Origin: AP-15 sp963777435
GTDB lineage: Bacteria > Pseudomonadota > Alphaproteobacteria > ATCC43930 > CGMCC-115725
Direction: 5' to 3'
Assembly: GCA_963777435.1 (NCBI GenBank)
Contig: CAVZQT010000001.1
Location: 310,001 to 374,000 of the forward strand
Length of the DNA: 64,000 nt
This document shows, one piece after another, positions 8,760 to 18,060 of the stretch. A program made the translations under genes and the position numbers. The notes beneath the pieces were generated by a model. It worked only from the letters and a program-made list of their open reading frames with translations, made no database searches and was not told where the DNA came from. Position 1 is the first letter of the stretch, and the number at the start of each line of letters is the position of its first letter.

Positions 8760-9448
8760 ATAAGAAACCCGGCGGCAATCGGGCCGCTGTTGCGCCGCTG
8801 CGCTATTGGCGCCGCGGCGCGCGGGTGATCCTGTTGATTGTGCTCGCGGCCGGGATGGCCGGTGCCTGGCATTGGCGGGCGGCGCTCGATCCCGCGGCGA
8901 TCGGCAATGTGATCGGTCGCTATCCGGCTATTGCCCCAGTGGTGTTCCTCTGCCTGCATGTCATCGCCAGCTTGCTGTTCGTGCCGCGCACCTTGTTTGC
9001 GGCCGCCGCCGGCCTGGTCTTCGGTATTGCCTGGGGCGCCATCTGGGCGGCGCTGGGCAGCGTGCTTGGTGCGGTCGCCGGATTTTGGATCGCCCGGTAT
9101 GTCGATCCGGGTCTCCTCGACCTCGATCAGAGCACACGTGTCCGGCCGATCCTCGACCGCATCGAGCGCGGCGGTTGGCGCACCGTGGCGTTGCTAAGGC
9201 TGATCCCGATCATCCCGCATAGCCTCGCCAATTACGCGCTCGGGCTGACGTCGATGCGGTTGGCACCCTACGCGTTCGGGTCGCTCCTCGGTCAGCTGCC
9301 GGTGACGATCGCCTGCGTCGATCTGGGTGCGGCCGGCGAGCGGGTGGCGTTCGGCCGAGCCGGTTGGCTGACGCCGACCGTGATCGGCGCTGCGGCACTC
9401 GGCCTGAGCTTGTTGATCCCTGCGCTCGCCCGCCGACGCGCCGGGTAA
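8756..9448 (+). CDS. TVP38/TMEM64 (VTT/DedA-like) membrane protein
   Basis: 230-residue inner-membrane protein with about five to six hydrophobic helices. The VTT-domain core is visible as FVPRTLFAAAAGLVFG, IWAALGSVLGAVAGFWIARY and the conserved RLIPIIPHSLANYALGLTSM segment. Members of this family move or scramble lipids or lipid-linked sugars, although the exact activity of bacterial TVP38 proteins is unsettled. Its ATG overlaps the stop of the GT2 gene, so the two are translationally coupled and may handle one lipid-linked substrate (inference). Its last ~157 bp overlap the glcF reading frame on the other strand. Confidence 0.88.
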   Translation: MNKKPGGNRAAVAPLRYWRRGARVILLIVLAAGMAGAWHWRAALDPAAIGNVIGRYPAIAPVVFLCLHVIASLLFVPRTLFAAAAGLVFGIAWGAIWAALGSVLGAVAGFWIARYVDPGLLDLDQSTRVRPILDRIERGGWRTVALLRLIPIIPHSLANYALGLTSMRLAPYAFGSLLGQLPVTIACVDLGAAGERVAFGRAGWLTPTVIGAAALGLSLLIPALARRRAG

Positions 9449-10746
9449 TCGGAGCGCATCGCTTTTGGTTCGGGGCCACCGGTCGCCCAATCGAGCAGCT
9501 CGACGGTGTGGACGACAGGCACAGCGCTGCCCGACATTAACTGGGTGATGCAGCCGATATTGCCGGTGGCGACGATATCGGGGCGGGTTGTGGCGATGTT
9601 GGCGAGCTTGCGGTCGCGCAGCCGGTCGGCGATCTCCGGCTGCAGCAGATTATAGGTGCCGGCCGAGCCGCAGCAGATATGCCCTTCCGGCAGCTCGACG
9701 GTTTCAAACCCGGCCGCGGACAACAGCGCCAACGGAACCCGGTGCAATCGCTGGCCGTGCTGCATCGAGCACGCCGAGTGGTAGGCGACGCGTGGCCTGC
9801 GCGCGGGGTTTTCGGCGGTTGGTGTGCGCAACCCGAGTTGCTCGACGATTTCCGTTACATCGCGCGCCAACGCCGAGATCCGCGCCGCCTTTTCGGCATA
9901 GCCCAGGTCTTCGCGTAGCATAAAACCGTAATCCTTTACGGTGGTGCCGCAGCCCGAGGCGTTTGTCGCAATCGCATCGAGCTCGCCGGCAATCCGCTCG
10001 CGCTCCCACGCGTCGATATTGGCGCGGGCCAGCGCAAGCGCCGCCTCCTCTTGCCCGAGGTGATGGTTCAACGAGCCGCAGCAGCCGCTGCCGGGGACAA
10101 GGAGGACCTCGCAGCCATGACGCGTCAATAGGCGGATCGTCGCTTCGTTGATCTCGGGCATCAGCACGCGCTGGGCGCAGCCCGGTAACAGCGCCACCCG
10201 CATTCGCCGCTCGCCTTCGGCGGGGAAAACGCGCTTGGCGTCCGTGGCCGAGGCGCGCGGAACCGTCGCCGGCGCCAGCGCCATCATCGGCATCAGGCGG
10301 CGCGGCAATGATCGCGCGAAGGGCCGCGCCAGGGTGGCGGCCCGGAGCGCGGCGCGGAACAGCCACGGCCGCGGCAAAACCGTGCCGAGCATTCGGCGCA
10401 AGGCCCTCTCCGCCCAGGGCCGGCGATATTTCTCTTCGATCCAGCGCCGGCCGTGATCGACCAGGTGCATGTAATTGACGCCCGACGGGCAGGTCGTCAT
10501 GCAGGCGAGGCACGACAGGCAGCGATCGATGTGCTTGACGGTGTCGGCGCTCGGCGCGGCACCCGAGGCCAGCATGTCCTTGATCAGGTAGATGCGCCCT
10601 CGCGGGCTGTCGAGTTCGTCGCCGAGGAGCAGGTAGGTTGGACACGTCGCGGTGCAAAACCCGCAATGGGTGCAATTGCGCAGGATCTTCTCGGATGCGG
10701 CAGTGTCGGGATCGGCGAGTTGCTGCTCGGTAAAATCGGTGCGCAC
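9292..10746 (-). CDS. glcF: Glycolate oxidase iron-sulfur subunit GlcF
   Basis: Electron-transfer subunit of the membrane-associated glycolate oxidase. Near the N-terminus are two ferredoxin-type cluster motifs, CTHCGFCTATCP and CLSCLACMTTCPSG, each with a later proline-linked cysteine. The C-terminal half has two CCG domains (GSGCCGSLNHHLG; ICCGSAGTYNLLQ). The family normally stops soon after VELLDWATGGPEP; here the frame continues about 50 residues as a basic low-complexity tail antisense to the VTT gene. That tail is probably not conserved. Last gene of glcDEF, 5 bp after glcE. Confidence 0.93.
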   Translation of the reverse strand: MRTDFTEQQLADPDTAASEKILRNCTHCGFCTATCPTYLLLGDELDSPRGRIYLIKDMLASGAAPSADTVKHIDRCLSCLACMTTCPSGVNYMHLVDHGRRWIEEKYRRPWAERALRRMLGTVLPRPWLFRAALRAATLARPFARSLPRRLMPMMALAPATVPRASATDAKRVFPAEGERRMRVALLPGCAQRVLMPEINEATIRLLTRHGCEVLLVPGSGCCGSLNHHLGQEEAALALARANIDAWERERIAGELDAIATNASGCGTTVKDYGFMLREDLGYAEKAARISALARDVTEIVEQLGLRTPTAENPARRPRVAYHSACSMQHGQRLHRVPLALLSAAGFETVELPEGHICCGSAGTYNLLQPEIADRLRDRKLANIATTRPDIVATGNIGCITQLMSGSAVPVVHTVELLDWATGGPEPKAMRSDYPARRRASAGINKLRPSAAAPITVGVSQPARPNATRSPAAPRSTQAIVTGS

Positions 10747-10751
10747 GCGGT

Positions 10752-11959
10752 TCAGCTCCGCTCGACCATGCGGCCGGGGTTTAGGATATGGTGCGGGTCA
10801 AAGCTGTCTTTGATACGGGCGGCGAGCGTGGCCAACGCCGGAGGCTGCGGCTCGAACACCGGGACGGCACGCCGCAAAGCCGCCGATCCGTTGATTAACG
10901 TCGCATGGCCGGTGCCGTGCCCGTCCGGCCCGCGGATTGCCTCTCGGATCACCTCGGCCCCGCCATCCTCCACCCCTGCGATTGCCGCCCAGACAAGACC
11001 GCCGCCCCAATCGAGAAACCAGACAGCATCGACTGTACGCGCGATCGCCTCGCCGATCTCGGCGCCGCGTGCCGGCGCCACCGACACCCGCCACACCGCG
11101 CGATCGGTCAGGCCAGCAAACGGTTCGACATCGCGGATCGCGCGCCAAAAATTGACCGATGCGTTGTCTTCAAGCACCGCGGTCTCACATTCGGCGGCCA
11201 ATTCGGTCAACACCCGCTCGCGGCGAAAGATGACCGACGGCTCCGGCCCTTCGAGCCTAAGTGCGACGGTTTCGGCGGCTACCGCTAAAGGTGATGCGGC
11301 GGGAATGTATGCAGCCGCCGAGACGTCATGCGGCGACGACAATGCCCGGCTCATCGCCCGCACCGCGGCGGCGGGATCAAGCCCGAATAACGCCACGGTT
11401 TCGACATGCTCCGGCCGTGGCAACACCTTGACCGTCACTTCCTCAAATGCAGCGAGCGTCCCGTATGACCCCGCCATCAGCTTTGACAGATCGTAGCCGG
11501 TGACGTTCTTGACGACCTTGCCGCCCGATTTGAAGATTTCGCCGCGGCCGCTGACCGCACGAAAGCCGAGAAAATGGTCGCGCGCCGCCGCGGCCTTGAT
11601 GCGCCGCGGGCCGCTCAAATTGCACGCCAGAACGCCGCCGAGAGTGGGCTGGGTTTCCGGCTCGCCGAGCAGCGCCCGCCAATCCGGCGGCTCAAACGCC
11701 AGCATCTGCCGGTTCTGCCCCAATGCCGCTTCAATTTCGCCAAGGGCGTTGCTGCGCCGGCGGTCAGCACCAGTTCGCTCGGCTGGTAATCGCGGATATC
11801 CGAGAGCCGCGACAGGTCGAGGGTTCGCGGCGTCTGCATCGGCCGCCCCAACCCGCGCTTCGACCCGCCCGCAACCAATTCGAGCGGCTCATCGGCGGCA
11901 AGCGCTTCACTCACCGCGTCACGTAATTCATCGAGGTTTGTGGGCGAAAAACGTGTCAC
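10752..11959 (-). CDS. glcE: Glycolate oxidase FAD-binding subunit GlcE (one frameshift)
   Basis: Second FAD-binding subunit of glycolate oxidase. It starts at ATG 11959 (RFSPTNLDELRDAVSEAL, VAGGSKRGLG) in one frame and continues from about 11739 in another as LGQNRQMLAFEPPDWRALLG, then GGVLACNLSGPRRI, RDHFLGF and KNVTGYDLSKLMAGS, ending with FDPHHILNPGRM. Restoring one G in the GGCGAAATT region near 11739 rejoins the frames to a normal ~400-residue protein. ORF callers give two overlapping pieces (11615-11959 and 10752-11723). It lies between glcD and glcF on the same strand. Real mutation and sequencing error are both possible. Confidence 0.9.
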
Positions 11960-11970
11960 GTTGCAACGAT

Positions 11971-12055
11971 GTCATTGCGAGCATAGCGAAGCAATCTCGC
12001 GACGATGGTCACCAGATCGGGTTGCCCACTGCCTGATGGCGGCTCGCAATAACGG
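11971..12055. repeat. REP-like imperfect palindrome between glcD and glcE
   Basis: The 121-bp glcD-glcE gap begins GTCATTGCGAGC-ATAGCGAAGCAATC and ends GGCTCGCAATAACG, so its ends form an inverted repeat around GCGAG/CTCGC. The form CGTCATTGCGAGC...GAAGCAATC is a well-known dispersed palindromic element in many alphaproteobacterial genomes (established knowledge). No second copy was seen in this window. It could fold into an RNA hairpin between the two cistrons. Confidence 0.75.
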
Positions 12056-12081
12056 GCCCGTCAGCCTATCACTGCCGCCAT

Positions 12082-13570
12082 TCAAAAACGGGGCAGGTCG
12101 GGGAAAGGCAAGCGGCCCGAATGCACGTGAAGGCGGCCGAGTTCGGCGCAGCGATGCAGCTGCGGAAAGACCTTGCCGGGGTTCAATAAGCCGTCGGGGT
12201 CGAACGCGCATTTGACGCGCTGCTGGTGGGCGAGATCGGTCTCGCTGAACATGGTGCCCATCAGGTCGCGCTTTTCGACGCCGACGCCATGCTCGCCGGT
12301 CAATACGCCGCCGACTTCGACGCAGAGCCGCAGGATGTCCGAGCCGAACGCCTCGGCGCGCTCGATTTCGCCCGGCTTGTTGGCGTCGTAGAGGATCAGC
12401 GGGTGCAGATTGCCGTCGCCGGCATGAAATACATTGGCGACACCGAGCCCGTACCGCTCCGACATGTCCCGCATGCGGCTCAGCACCTCTGCCAACTTGC
12501 CGCGCGGGATCGTCCCGTCCATGCAATAATAATCGGGCGAAATCCGGCCCACCGCCGGGAACGCTGCCTTGCGCCCGGACCAGAACGCCAGCCGCTCGGC
12601 ATCGTCGCTGCTGATGCGGATCGTGGTGGCGTGGTGATCGCGCGCGATCGCCTCGACCTTGGCGATCAGATGATCGATTTCCGCCGGCGGCCCGTCGAGC
12701 TCGACAATCAGCAAGGCCTCGACATCGAGCGGATAGCCGACCCCGACAAAAGCCTCGGCGGCGTGGATCGCCGGCCGGTCCATCATCTCCATGCCGCCCG
12801 GGATGATGCCGGCGCCGATCACCGCGGCAACGCAGTCGCCGGCATCCTCGGCGCTGGCGAAGCCGATCAGCAACGCCCGTGCCGCCGTCGGCTTGGGCAA
12901 TATGCGCACCGTGACTTCGGTCACGACGCCGAGCAGCCCCTCGGAACCGGTCATCACCCCCAGCAGATCATAGCCCTCGGCGTCGAAATGCTTGCCGCCG
13001 AGGCGGATCACCTCGCCATCAATCGTGACCAGTCTCGATGCCGAGGATGTTGTTGGTAGTCAGCCCGTATTTGAGGCAGTGCACCCCGCCCGAATTCTCG
13101 GCGACATTGCCGCCGATCGTGCAGGCGATCTGGCTCGACGGATCGGGCGCATAATAAAACCCGGCATGCTCGACCGCCTGGGTCAGCCCCAGATTGGTCA
13201 CGCCGGGTTGGGCGACGACGCAGCGATTGTCGTAATCGATTTCGAGAATGCGGTTGAACTTGGCCATGCCGAGCAGGACGCCATCGGCCAACGGTAAGGC
13301 GCCCCCCGACAACGAGGTGCCGGCGCCGCGCGGCACGACCTTGACGCCCATCTCTTTGCAGTAGCGCAGAACCGCCGCCACCTGATCGACCCGCGACGGC
13401 AGGACCACGACCATCGGCAATTGGTGATAAGCGGTGAGCCCATCGCTCTCATAGGCGCGGCGCTCGGCCTCGGTCACGATGACGCCTTCGCCCGGCACGA
13501 TCTGGCGCAGCGCCTCGATAATCTCGCCGCGGCGCTGCAACACCGCCGCATCGGGGGTCGGCATCTTCAT
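12082..13570 (-). CDS. glcD: Glycolate oxidase FAD-linked subunit GlcD (one frameshift)
   Basis: Catalytic FAD subunit that oxidises glycolate to glyoxylate. The N-terminal part (ATG 13570) has the FAD-binding segment PRGAGTSLSGGALPLADGVLLGM and CTIGGNVAENSGG. The C-terminal part has LGVVTEVTVRILPKPTA, NVFHAGDGNLHPLILYD and EVGGVLTGEHGVGVEKRDLM, ending FPDLPRF. The frame breaks at about 13032: NNILGIE is followed by one surplus base, after which MVTIDGEVIRLGG restores the protein, giving ~496 residues as in the family. Callers will show 13019-13570 and 12082-13011. First gene of glcDEF; rpmJ lies 34 bp upstream on the same strand. Confidence 0.92.
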
Positions 13571-13604
13571 GTGCCGCCCTCCGCCGGATTTCGGCGGCTT
13601 GAGA

Positions 13605-13730
13605 TCAGCCCTGGCGCGCCTTGTAGCGCGGGTTCGCCTTGTTGATCACATAAACCCGGCCCTTGCGCCGCACGATCCGGCAGTTCTTGTCGCGCTTCTT
13701 CAGCGATTTGAGCGAGTTGACGATCTTCAT
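13605..13730 (-). CDS. rpmJ: 50S ribosomal protein L36
   Basis: 41-residue protein reading MKIVNSLKSLKKRDKNC, then RIVRRKGRVYVINKANPRYKARQG. This is the short L36 with the alphaproteobacterial C-terminal form, having a single Cys and lacking the full four-ligand zinc motif. It is too short for default ORF cut-offs. Encoded between tRNA-Leu and glcD on the same strand. Confidence 0.97.
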   Translation of the reverse strand: MKIVNSLKSLKKRDKNCRIVRRKGRVYVINKANPRYKARQG

Positions 13731-13839
13731 CTTCGTATCCTGACACAATCTGCGCTAGATAGGCCGAAGCAAGCGCGAAATCAAACCGTCCAAGCAGCTA
13801 ATTGCCTGAAAACAAACTCGGTGCGGCGCAACGAAAGCT

Positions 13840-13926
13840 TGGTGCGGTCGAGAAGACTCGAACTTCCACGGAGTTTCCCCCACAGCGACCTCAACGCTGC
13901 GCGTCTACCAATTCCGCCACGACCGC
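13840..13926 (-). tRNA. tRNA-Leu (GAG)
   Basis: Read on the minus strand, a 7-bp acceptor stem GCGGTCG/CGACCGC closes a cloverleaf. It has D-loop AATTGGTAGAC, anticodon loop TTGAGGT (anticodon GAG), a long variable arm typical of class II tRNAs, T-arm GTTCGAGTC, discriminator A and encoded CCA. Divergent from lipB. Confidence 0.96.
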
Positions 13927-13999
13927 ACGGCAGGGGGGTGGTCTCGCATCTCGCCGCGAGGCGCGTGATTAGCAAATCCGCGCTACCATATCAAGTGAC

Positions 14000-14683
14000 A
14001 TGGGCCGCGGAGAGACAACTCAAGCGGGTGATATCGAGTGGCGGGTTAGCCCAGCACCGGTTCGTTACCCCGAGGCCGTCGATGACATGGAGCGCCGGGT
14101 TGCGGCGATCCGCGCCGGCGCCACCCCCGAGCTTGTCTGGCTGCTCGAGCATCTGCCGCTCTACACCGCCGGCACCAGTGCTCGCGACGAGGATTTGCTC
14201 GAGCCCGGGCGGTTTCCGGTGTATCGCGCCGGCCGCGGCGGCCGCTACACCTATCACGGGCCGGGACAACGCGTGGTATACGTGATGCTCGATCTCGCCC
14301 GCCGCGGCGAGGATGTCCGCTGCTTCGTCCACCATCTCGAAGAATGGGGCATCCGCACCCTGGCGCGGTTTGGGGTCGCCGGCGAGCGCCGCGAGGGCCG
14401 AGTCGGGATCTGGGTTGCAAAACCCGGTGTCGGGGAGGCCAAAATCGCGGCGATCGGCGTGCGGGTGCGGCGCTGGGTCACTTATCACGGCATGGCGATC
14501 AACATCGATCCCGATCTCGACCATTACCGCGGCATCGTCCCGTGCGGCATCGCCGAGCACGGCGTAACCTCACTCGCCGCTCTCGGAATATCCGCGACAG
14601 TGAGTGATGTCGACGCGGCGCTGCATGAAACCTTCGCCGCCGTTTTTGCCGAGCCGGCTGCTTGCTTCAAGCAAGCGTGTTAG
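14000..14683 (+). CDS. lipB: Octanoyl-[acyl-carrier-protein]:protein N-octanoyltransferase
   Basis: Transfers octanoate from ACP to lipoyl domains, the first step of lipoate synthesis. 227 residues, full length. Catalytic features are visible: RGGRYTYHGPGQ at 79-90, the catalytic lysine Lys148 in GEAKIAAIGVRV, and the acyl-carrying cysteine Cys182 in GIVPCGI. The start at 14000 adds a slightly long N-terminus; WRVSPAPVRYPEAV is where family similarity begins. It is followed by the SOD gene after 30 bp on the same strand. Confidence 0.95.
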   Translation: MGRGETTQAGDIEWRVSPAPVRYPEAVDDMERRVAAIRAGATPELVWLLEHLPLYTAGTSARDEDLLEPGRFPVYRAGRGGRYTYHGPGQRVVYVMLDLARRGEDVRCFVHHLEEWGIRTLARFGVAGERREGRVGIWVAKPGVGEAKIAAIGVRVRRWVTYHGMAINIDPDLDHYRGIVPCGIAEHGVTSLAALGISATVSDVDAALHETFAAVFAEPAACFKQAC

Positions 14684-14713
14684 GCTTATCCCAATCTAAT
14701 AGAAGGCGATCGA

Positions 14714-15427
14714 ATGGGTCCGGTTCCCGCTGCGCCGCTTACCAGGCGCCGGCTTGTCCTCCTAGCTCTCACCGCCGGCGCAGTAACATCGGTGTGCCGC
14801 CCCTGCCACGTCTTCGCGCAGGCGGCGGGGCCATTTTCGTTGCCTCCATTGCCTTATCCGGAGGACGCACTCGCTCCGGTAATCTCGGCCAGGACGATCA
14901 GTTTCCATTACGGCAAGCATCACGCGGCCTACGTCGCCAACCTCAACAAATTGATCGAGGGTACGGATTTATCGGGAAAGTCGCTCGACGACATCGTCAA
15001 GGCCACGGCCGCGGATCCCAACCGCATAGGCATTTTCAACAATGCGGCGCAAGACTGGAACCACACCTTTTACTGGCACAGCATGCGGCCGAACGGTGGC
15101 GGCCAACCGACCGGCGCGATCGCCGACCGGATCAAGGATGCGTTCGGCGATTACGGCAATTTTCGCCAGCAGTTCGTGAATGCCGCCGTGACCCAGTTCG
15201 GCAGCGGCTGGGCCTGGCTGGCGCAGGACCCCGGCGGCAAGATGATCGTCGTCAAGACATCCAATGCCGACACGCCAATGGCGCACGGAATGAATTGCCT
15301 ACTGACCTGCGATGTATGGGAGCACGCCTATTATCTCGACTACCAGAACCGCCGCCCCGATTACGTCAATGCGTGGCTCGACAAACTGGTCAATTGGGAA
15401 TTCGCATCGCAACGGCTCGCCGGCTGA
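14714..15427 (+). CDS. Exported superoxide dismutase (Fe type)
   Basis: 237 residues: a signal peptide of about 36 residues (TRRRLVLLALTAGAV, cleavage near VFAQA) and a complete Fe/Mn-SOD. Metal ligands by alignment with the E. coli enzyme are His65 (FHYGKHH), His117 (DWNHTFYW), Asp200 and His204 (CDVWEHAYY). Gln in the NNAAQDWNH segment and FGSGWAWL point to iron. The enzyme would dismutate superoxide outside the cytoplasm, which is less usual than cytoplasmic SodB. The RRR before the hydrophobic core could be a twin-arginine signal, but the full motif is weak. Two cysteines (28 and 31) in the signal region are unexplained. Confidence 0.9.
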   Translation: MGPVPAAPLTRRRLVLLALTAGAVTSVCRPCHVFAQAAGPFSLPPLPYPEDALAPVISARTISFHYGKHHAAYVANLNKLIEGTDLSGKSLDDIVKATAADPNRIGIFNNAAQDWNHTFYWHSMRPNGGGQPTGAIADRIKDAFGDYGNFRQQFVNAAVTQFGSGWAWLAQDPGGKMIVVKTSNADTPMAHGMNCLLTCDVWEHAYYLDYQNRRPDYVNAWLDKLVNWEFASQRLAG

Positions 15428-15464
15428 AGTCGCCGGCTGAACTGCCTACTTAACTGACTGACGC

Positions 15465-16763
15465 GTGAATACACTCTTCGAAAACCAGGCGCCGCGTCCG
15501 CTCGCCGACCGGCTGCGGCCGAAGAACCTCGCCGAGGTTGTCGGTCAGGATCATCTGCTCGGGCCCGCCGGGCCGATCGGGCGGATGGTCGCGAACCGGC
15601 ATTTATCCTCGATGATCCTGTGGGGACCGCCCGGCTGCGGCAAGACCACGATCGCGCGCTTATTGGCGCACGGCACCGATCTCGAATTCGAGCCGCTCTC
15701 GGCGGTGTTTTCCGGCGTCGCCGATCTGCGCAAGGTGTTCGAGGCGGCGCGCAAACGCCGCGAGACGGGCCGCGGCACATTGTTGTTTGTCGACGAAATC
15801 CACCGGTTCAACCGCGCCCAGCAAGACGCGTTCCTGCCGGTGGTCGAGGACGGCACTGTCATTCTGATCGGGGCCACGACCGAAAATCCGTCTTTCGAAC
15901 TGATCGGGGCGTTGTTGTCGCGGGCTCAGGTGTTTGTATTGCGACGGCTTGGCGACGACGACCTCGAAACCTTGCTGCGCCGCGCCGAGACGGCGCTCGG
16001 CCGTCAGCTGCCATTGACCGCTGACGGGCGCGCCGCGTTGCGGGCAATGGCCGATGGCGACGGTCGCTTTCTGCTGAACCTTGTCGAAGAAATCGCGCGC
16101 TTACCCGCCGATCCGCTGCTCGATCCCGCGGCACTCGCCGGGCTGATACAACGCCGCGCGCCGCTCTACGACAAGGCGCAGGAGGGGCACTACAACCTGG
16201 TCAGCGCATTGCACAAATCGTTGCGCGGGTCGGACACCGATGCGGCCCTTTATTGGCTGGCGCGCATGCTGGCGGGCGGGGAGGACCCGGTCTACATCCT
16301 GCGCCGGCTGACGCGAGCCGCGGTCGAGGATATCGGCCTCGCCGATCCGCGGGCGGTGGTTCAGGCGCTTGCGGCCTGGGACACCTACGAGCGGCTGGGC
16401 TCACCCGAAGGCGAGCTGGCGATCGCCCAATTAGTGATCTATCTCGCGACAGCACCCAAATCGAATGCCGCCTATGCCGCCTTTGGCGAAGCGCAGCAAA
16501 TGGCGCGCGAGACCGGCTCATTGATGCCGCCGATGCACATATTGAACGCGCCGACCCGGCTGATGCGCAAGCTCGGCTACGGCAAGGGTTATGTATACGA
16601 CCACGCCACCGAGGAGGGTTTCTCGGGGCAGAATTACTTTCCCGAGGGGATCGCTCGCCGCCATTTTTACCACCCCGGCGAGCGCGGTTTCGAGCGCGAG
16701 ATCAAAAAGCGGCTCGACTACTGGGACAAGCTGCGCGAGCGCGTGGACGTTTCCGACGTATGA
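15465..16763 (+). CDS. rarA: Replication-associated recombination protein RarA (MgsA)
   Basis: 432-residue AAA+ ATPase of the clamp-loader class that acts at stalled replication forks. Walker A GPPGCGKTT, Walker B LLFVDEIHRFN, sensor GATTENPSFE, and the C-terminal oligomerisation domain (AGEDPVYILRRLTRAAVEDIGLADPRA; KLGYGKGYVYDH...NYFPEG) are all present. The start is GTG 15465. It follows the SOD gene by 37 bp. Confidence 0.95.
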   Translation: MNTLFENQAPRPLADRLRPKNLAEVVGQDHLLGPAGPIGRMVANRHLSSMILWGPPGCGKTTIARLLAHGTDLEFEPLSAVFSGVADLRKVFEAARKRRETGRGTLLFVDEIHRFNRAQQDAFLPVVEDGTVILIGATTENPSFELIGALLSRAQVFVLRRLGDDDLETLLRRAETALGRQLPLTADGRAALRAMADGDGRFLLNLVEEIARLPADPLLDPAALAGLIQRRAPLYDKAQEGHYNLVSALHKSLRGSDTDAALYWLARMLAGGEDPVYILRRLTRAAVEDIGLADPRAVVQALAAWDTYERLGSPEGELAIAQLVIYLATAPKSNAAYAAFGEAQQMARETGSLMPPMHILNAPTRLMRKLGYGKGYVYDHATEEGFSGQNYFPEGIARRHFYHPGERGFEREIKKRLDYWDKLRERVDVSDV

Positions 16764-16809
16764 GCGCGTATGTTTCCGTTGGCACGTCAACTCACCTTGC
16801 GGAGGCTTA

Positions 16810-18018
16810 ATGTCCCCCGAGACGGATTTTCTTGGGTTGATTACGGATGCGATGGTTCCCGGAATAGCATCAACGTTTATTCGTAATGGCCGGCTAGATC
16901 AGTTCGCGTGCTTTGGTGTGCGAGTCGCGCACACGGCTGATCCTGTTGATGAGAATACTGTGTTTGAGGCCGCCTCCCTGGGTAAACCGGTCTTCGCGCA
17001 TGTAGTCTTGCAGCTTGTCGACCAAGGATGCCTCTCGCTCGACGTACCACTTGGCGAGTACCTCCCGCGCTATTTGCCCGCCGATAATCGGGCCTTCTCG
17101 ATCACTCCCAGGCAGGTGCTGAGCCACAGTTCGGGGTTGCCAAACTGGCGAGGCGCCAATCTCCCCTTGAAAACCTATTTCCAACCCGGTGAACAGTTCA
17201 GCTATTCCGGGGAAGGGTTCCTCTATCTCCAAAACGCCGTAGAAACGCTCACCGGCGTGAAGGCTCACACCCTTGCCGAAGAGTTGGTCTTCCGACCGCT
17301 CGCGATGACTCGCTCAAGTTTTATCTGGAATTCACGGCTCGATGGGAACCGAGCATATCCACACGATGCGTTCGGCAGGCCGGCCCTCAGCTACAAACCC
17401 GGCGAAGCCAACGCGGCATGGTCGCTGCAGACAACCGCGAGCGATTACGCCCACTTTCTGCTTGCAGTGGTGGACGGCTCGCGACTGAAGCCAGAAAGCG
17501 CCGAGCTTTGGCACCATCCGAAAATCGAGATCAGGCACCGACGCGCCCAATGCCTCGTGCCGAGCGCCGACGACGTGGTCACCGGCGTCGCCTGGGGTTT
17601 GGGGTGGGGGTTGGAGCCCAACGAGGGTACATTCTTCCACTGGGGCGACAATGGGCCCTTTACCGCATTTACGATCGGCTCCCGGCACGATCACGCAGCG
17701 CTCGTCGTATTCGCGAATGGTGCGTCCGGCCTTTCGATCATGCCTGAACTGGTCGCGCACTTCATGCCTGGTAATCGCCCGTCGTTTACCTGGTTGGATT
17801 ATGAAAGGCACGATTCACCCGTCCGTCGATTGCTGCGGGCGGCACGAGCGCGCGGTATCGAGGCGGTTTCGCAAGAGATCGAAAATGCTGATCTTGGTTC
17901 CGATGATTTGCGCCGGATCGCTCAAGGCTTGAGCGCAGGCGGCCGTGAGGAGGATAGCCTCTGGCTTCTCAAGCGGATCGAAGAACGTTCGTCAAAAGGC
18001 TGCACGGGTAGGGGGTAG
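16810..18018 (+). CDS. Serine hydrolase of the beta-lactamase/penicillin-binding-like family
   Basis: 402-residue class C beta-lactamase fold protein (EstB-, Pab87- or PBP4*-like). The nucleophile is Ser56 in SLGK (SxxK motif at 56-59), the second motif is the tyrosine in QFSYSG, and HWGDNGP takes the place of the KTG motif. No signal peptide is evident, so a cytoplasmic esterase or peptidase role is more likely than antibiotic resistance (inference). The last ~70 residues form a charged helical tail outside the hydrolase fold. The frame is open further upstream (16591), but a GGAGG Shine-Dalgarno sequence at 16801-16805 fixes the start at ATG 16810. Confidence 0.88.
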   Translation: MSPETDFLGLITDAMVPGIASTFIRNGRLDQFACFGVRVAHTADPVDENTVFEAASLGKPVFAHVVLQLVDQGCLSLDVPLGEYLPRYLPADNRAFSITPRQVLSHSSGLPNWRGANLPLKTYFQPGEQFSYSGEGFLYLQNAVETLTGVKAHTLAEELVFRPLAMTRSSFIWNSRLDGNRAYPHDAFGRPALSYKPGEANAAWSLQTTASDYAHFLLAVVDGSRLKPESAELWHHPKIEIRHRRAQCLVPSADDVVTGVAWGLGWGLEPNEGTFFHWGDNGPFTAFTIGSRHDHAALVVFANGASGLSIMPELVAHFMPGNRPSFTWLDYERHDSPVRRLLRAARARGIEAVSQEIENADLGSDDLRRIAQGLSAGGREEDSLWLLKRIEERSSKGCTGRG

Positions 18019-18060
18019 GTCGGAAGTAGTGGGGTCGGATATCAGCAAGATACTCCTTAA

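Noticed and set aside
16810..18018. Antibiotic-resistance beta-lactamase
   Set aside because: Only the general fold motifs are present, with no signal peptide and HWG in place of KTG; an esterase or peptidase relative is more likely.
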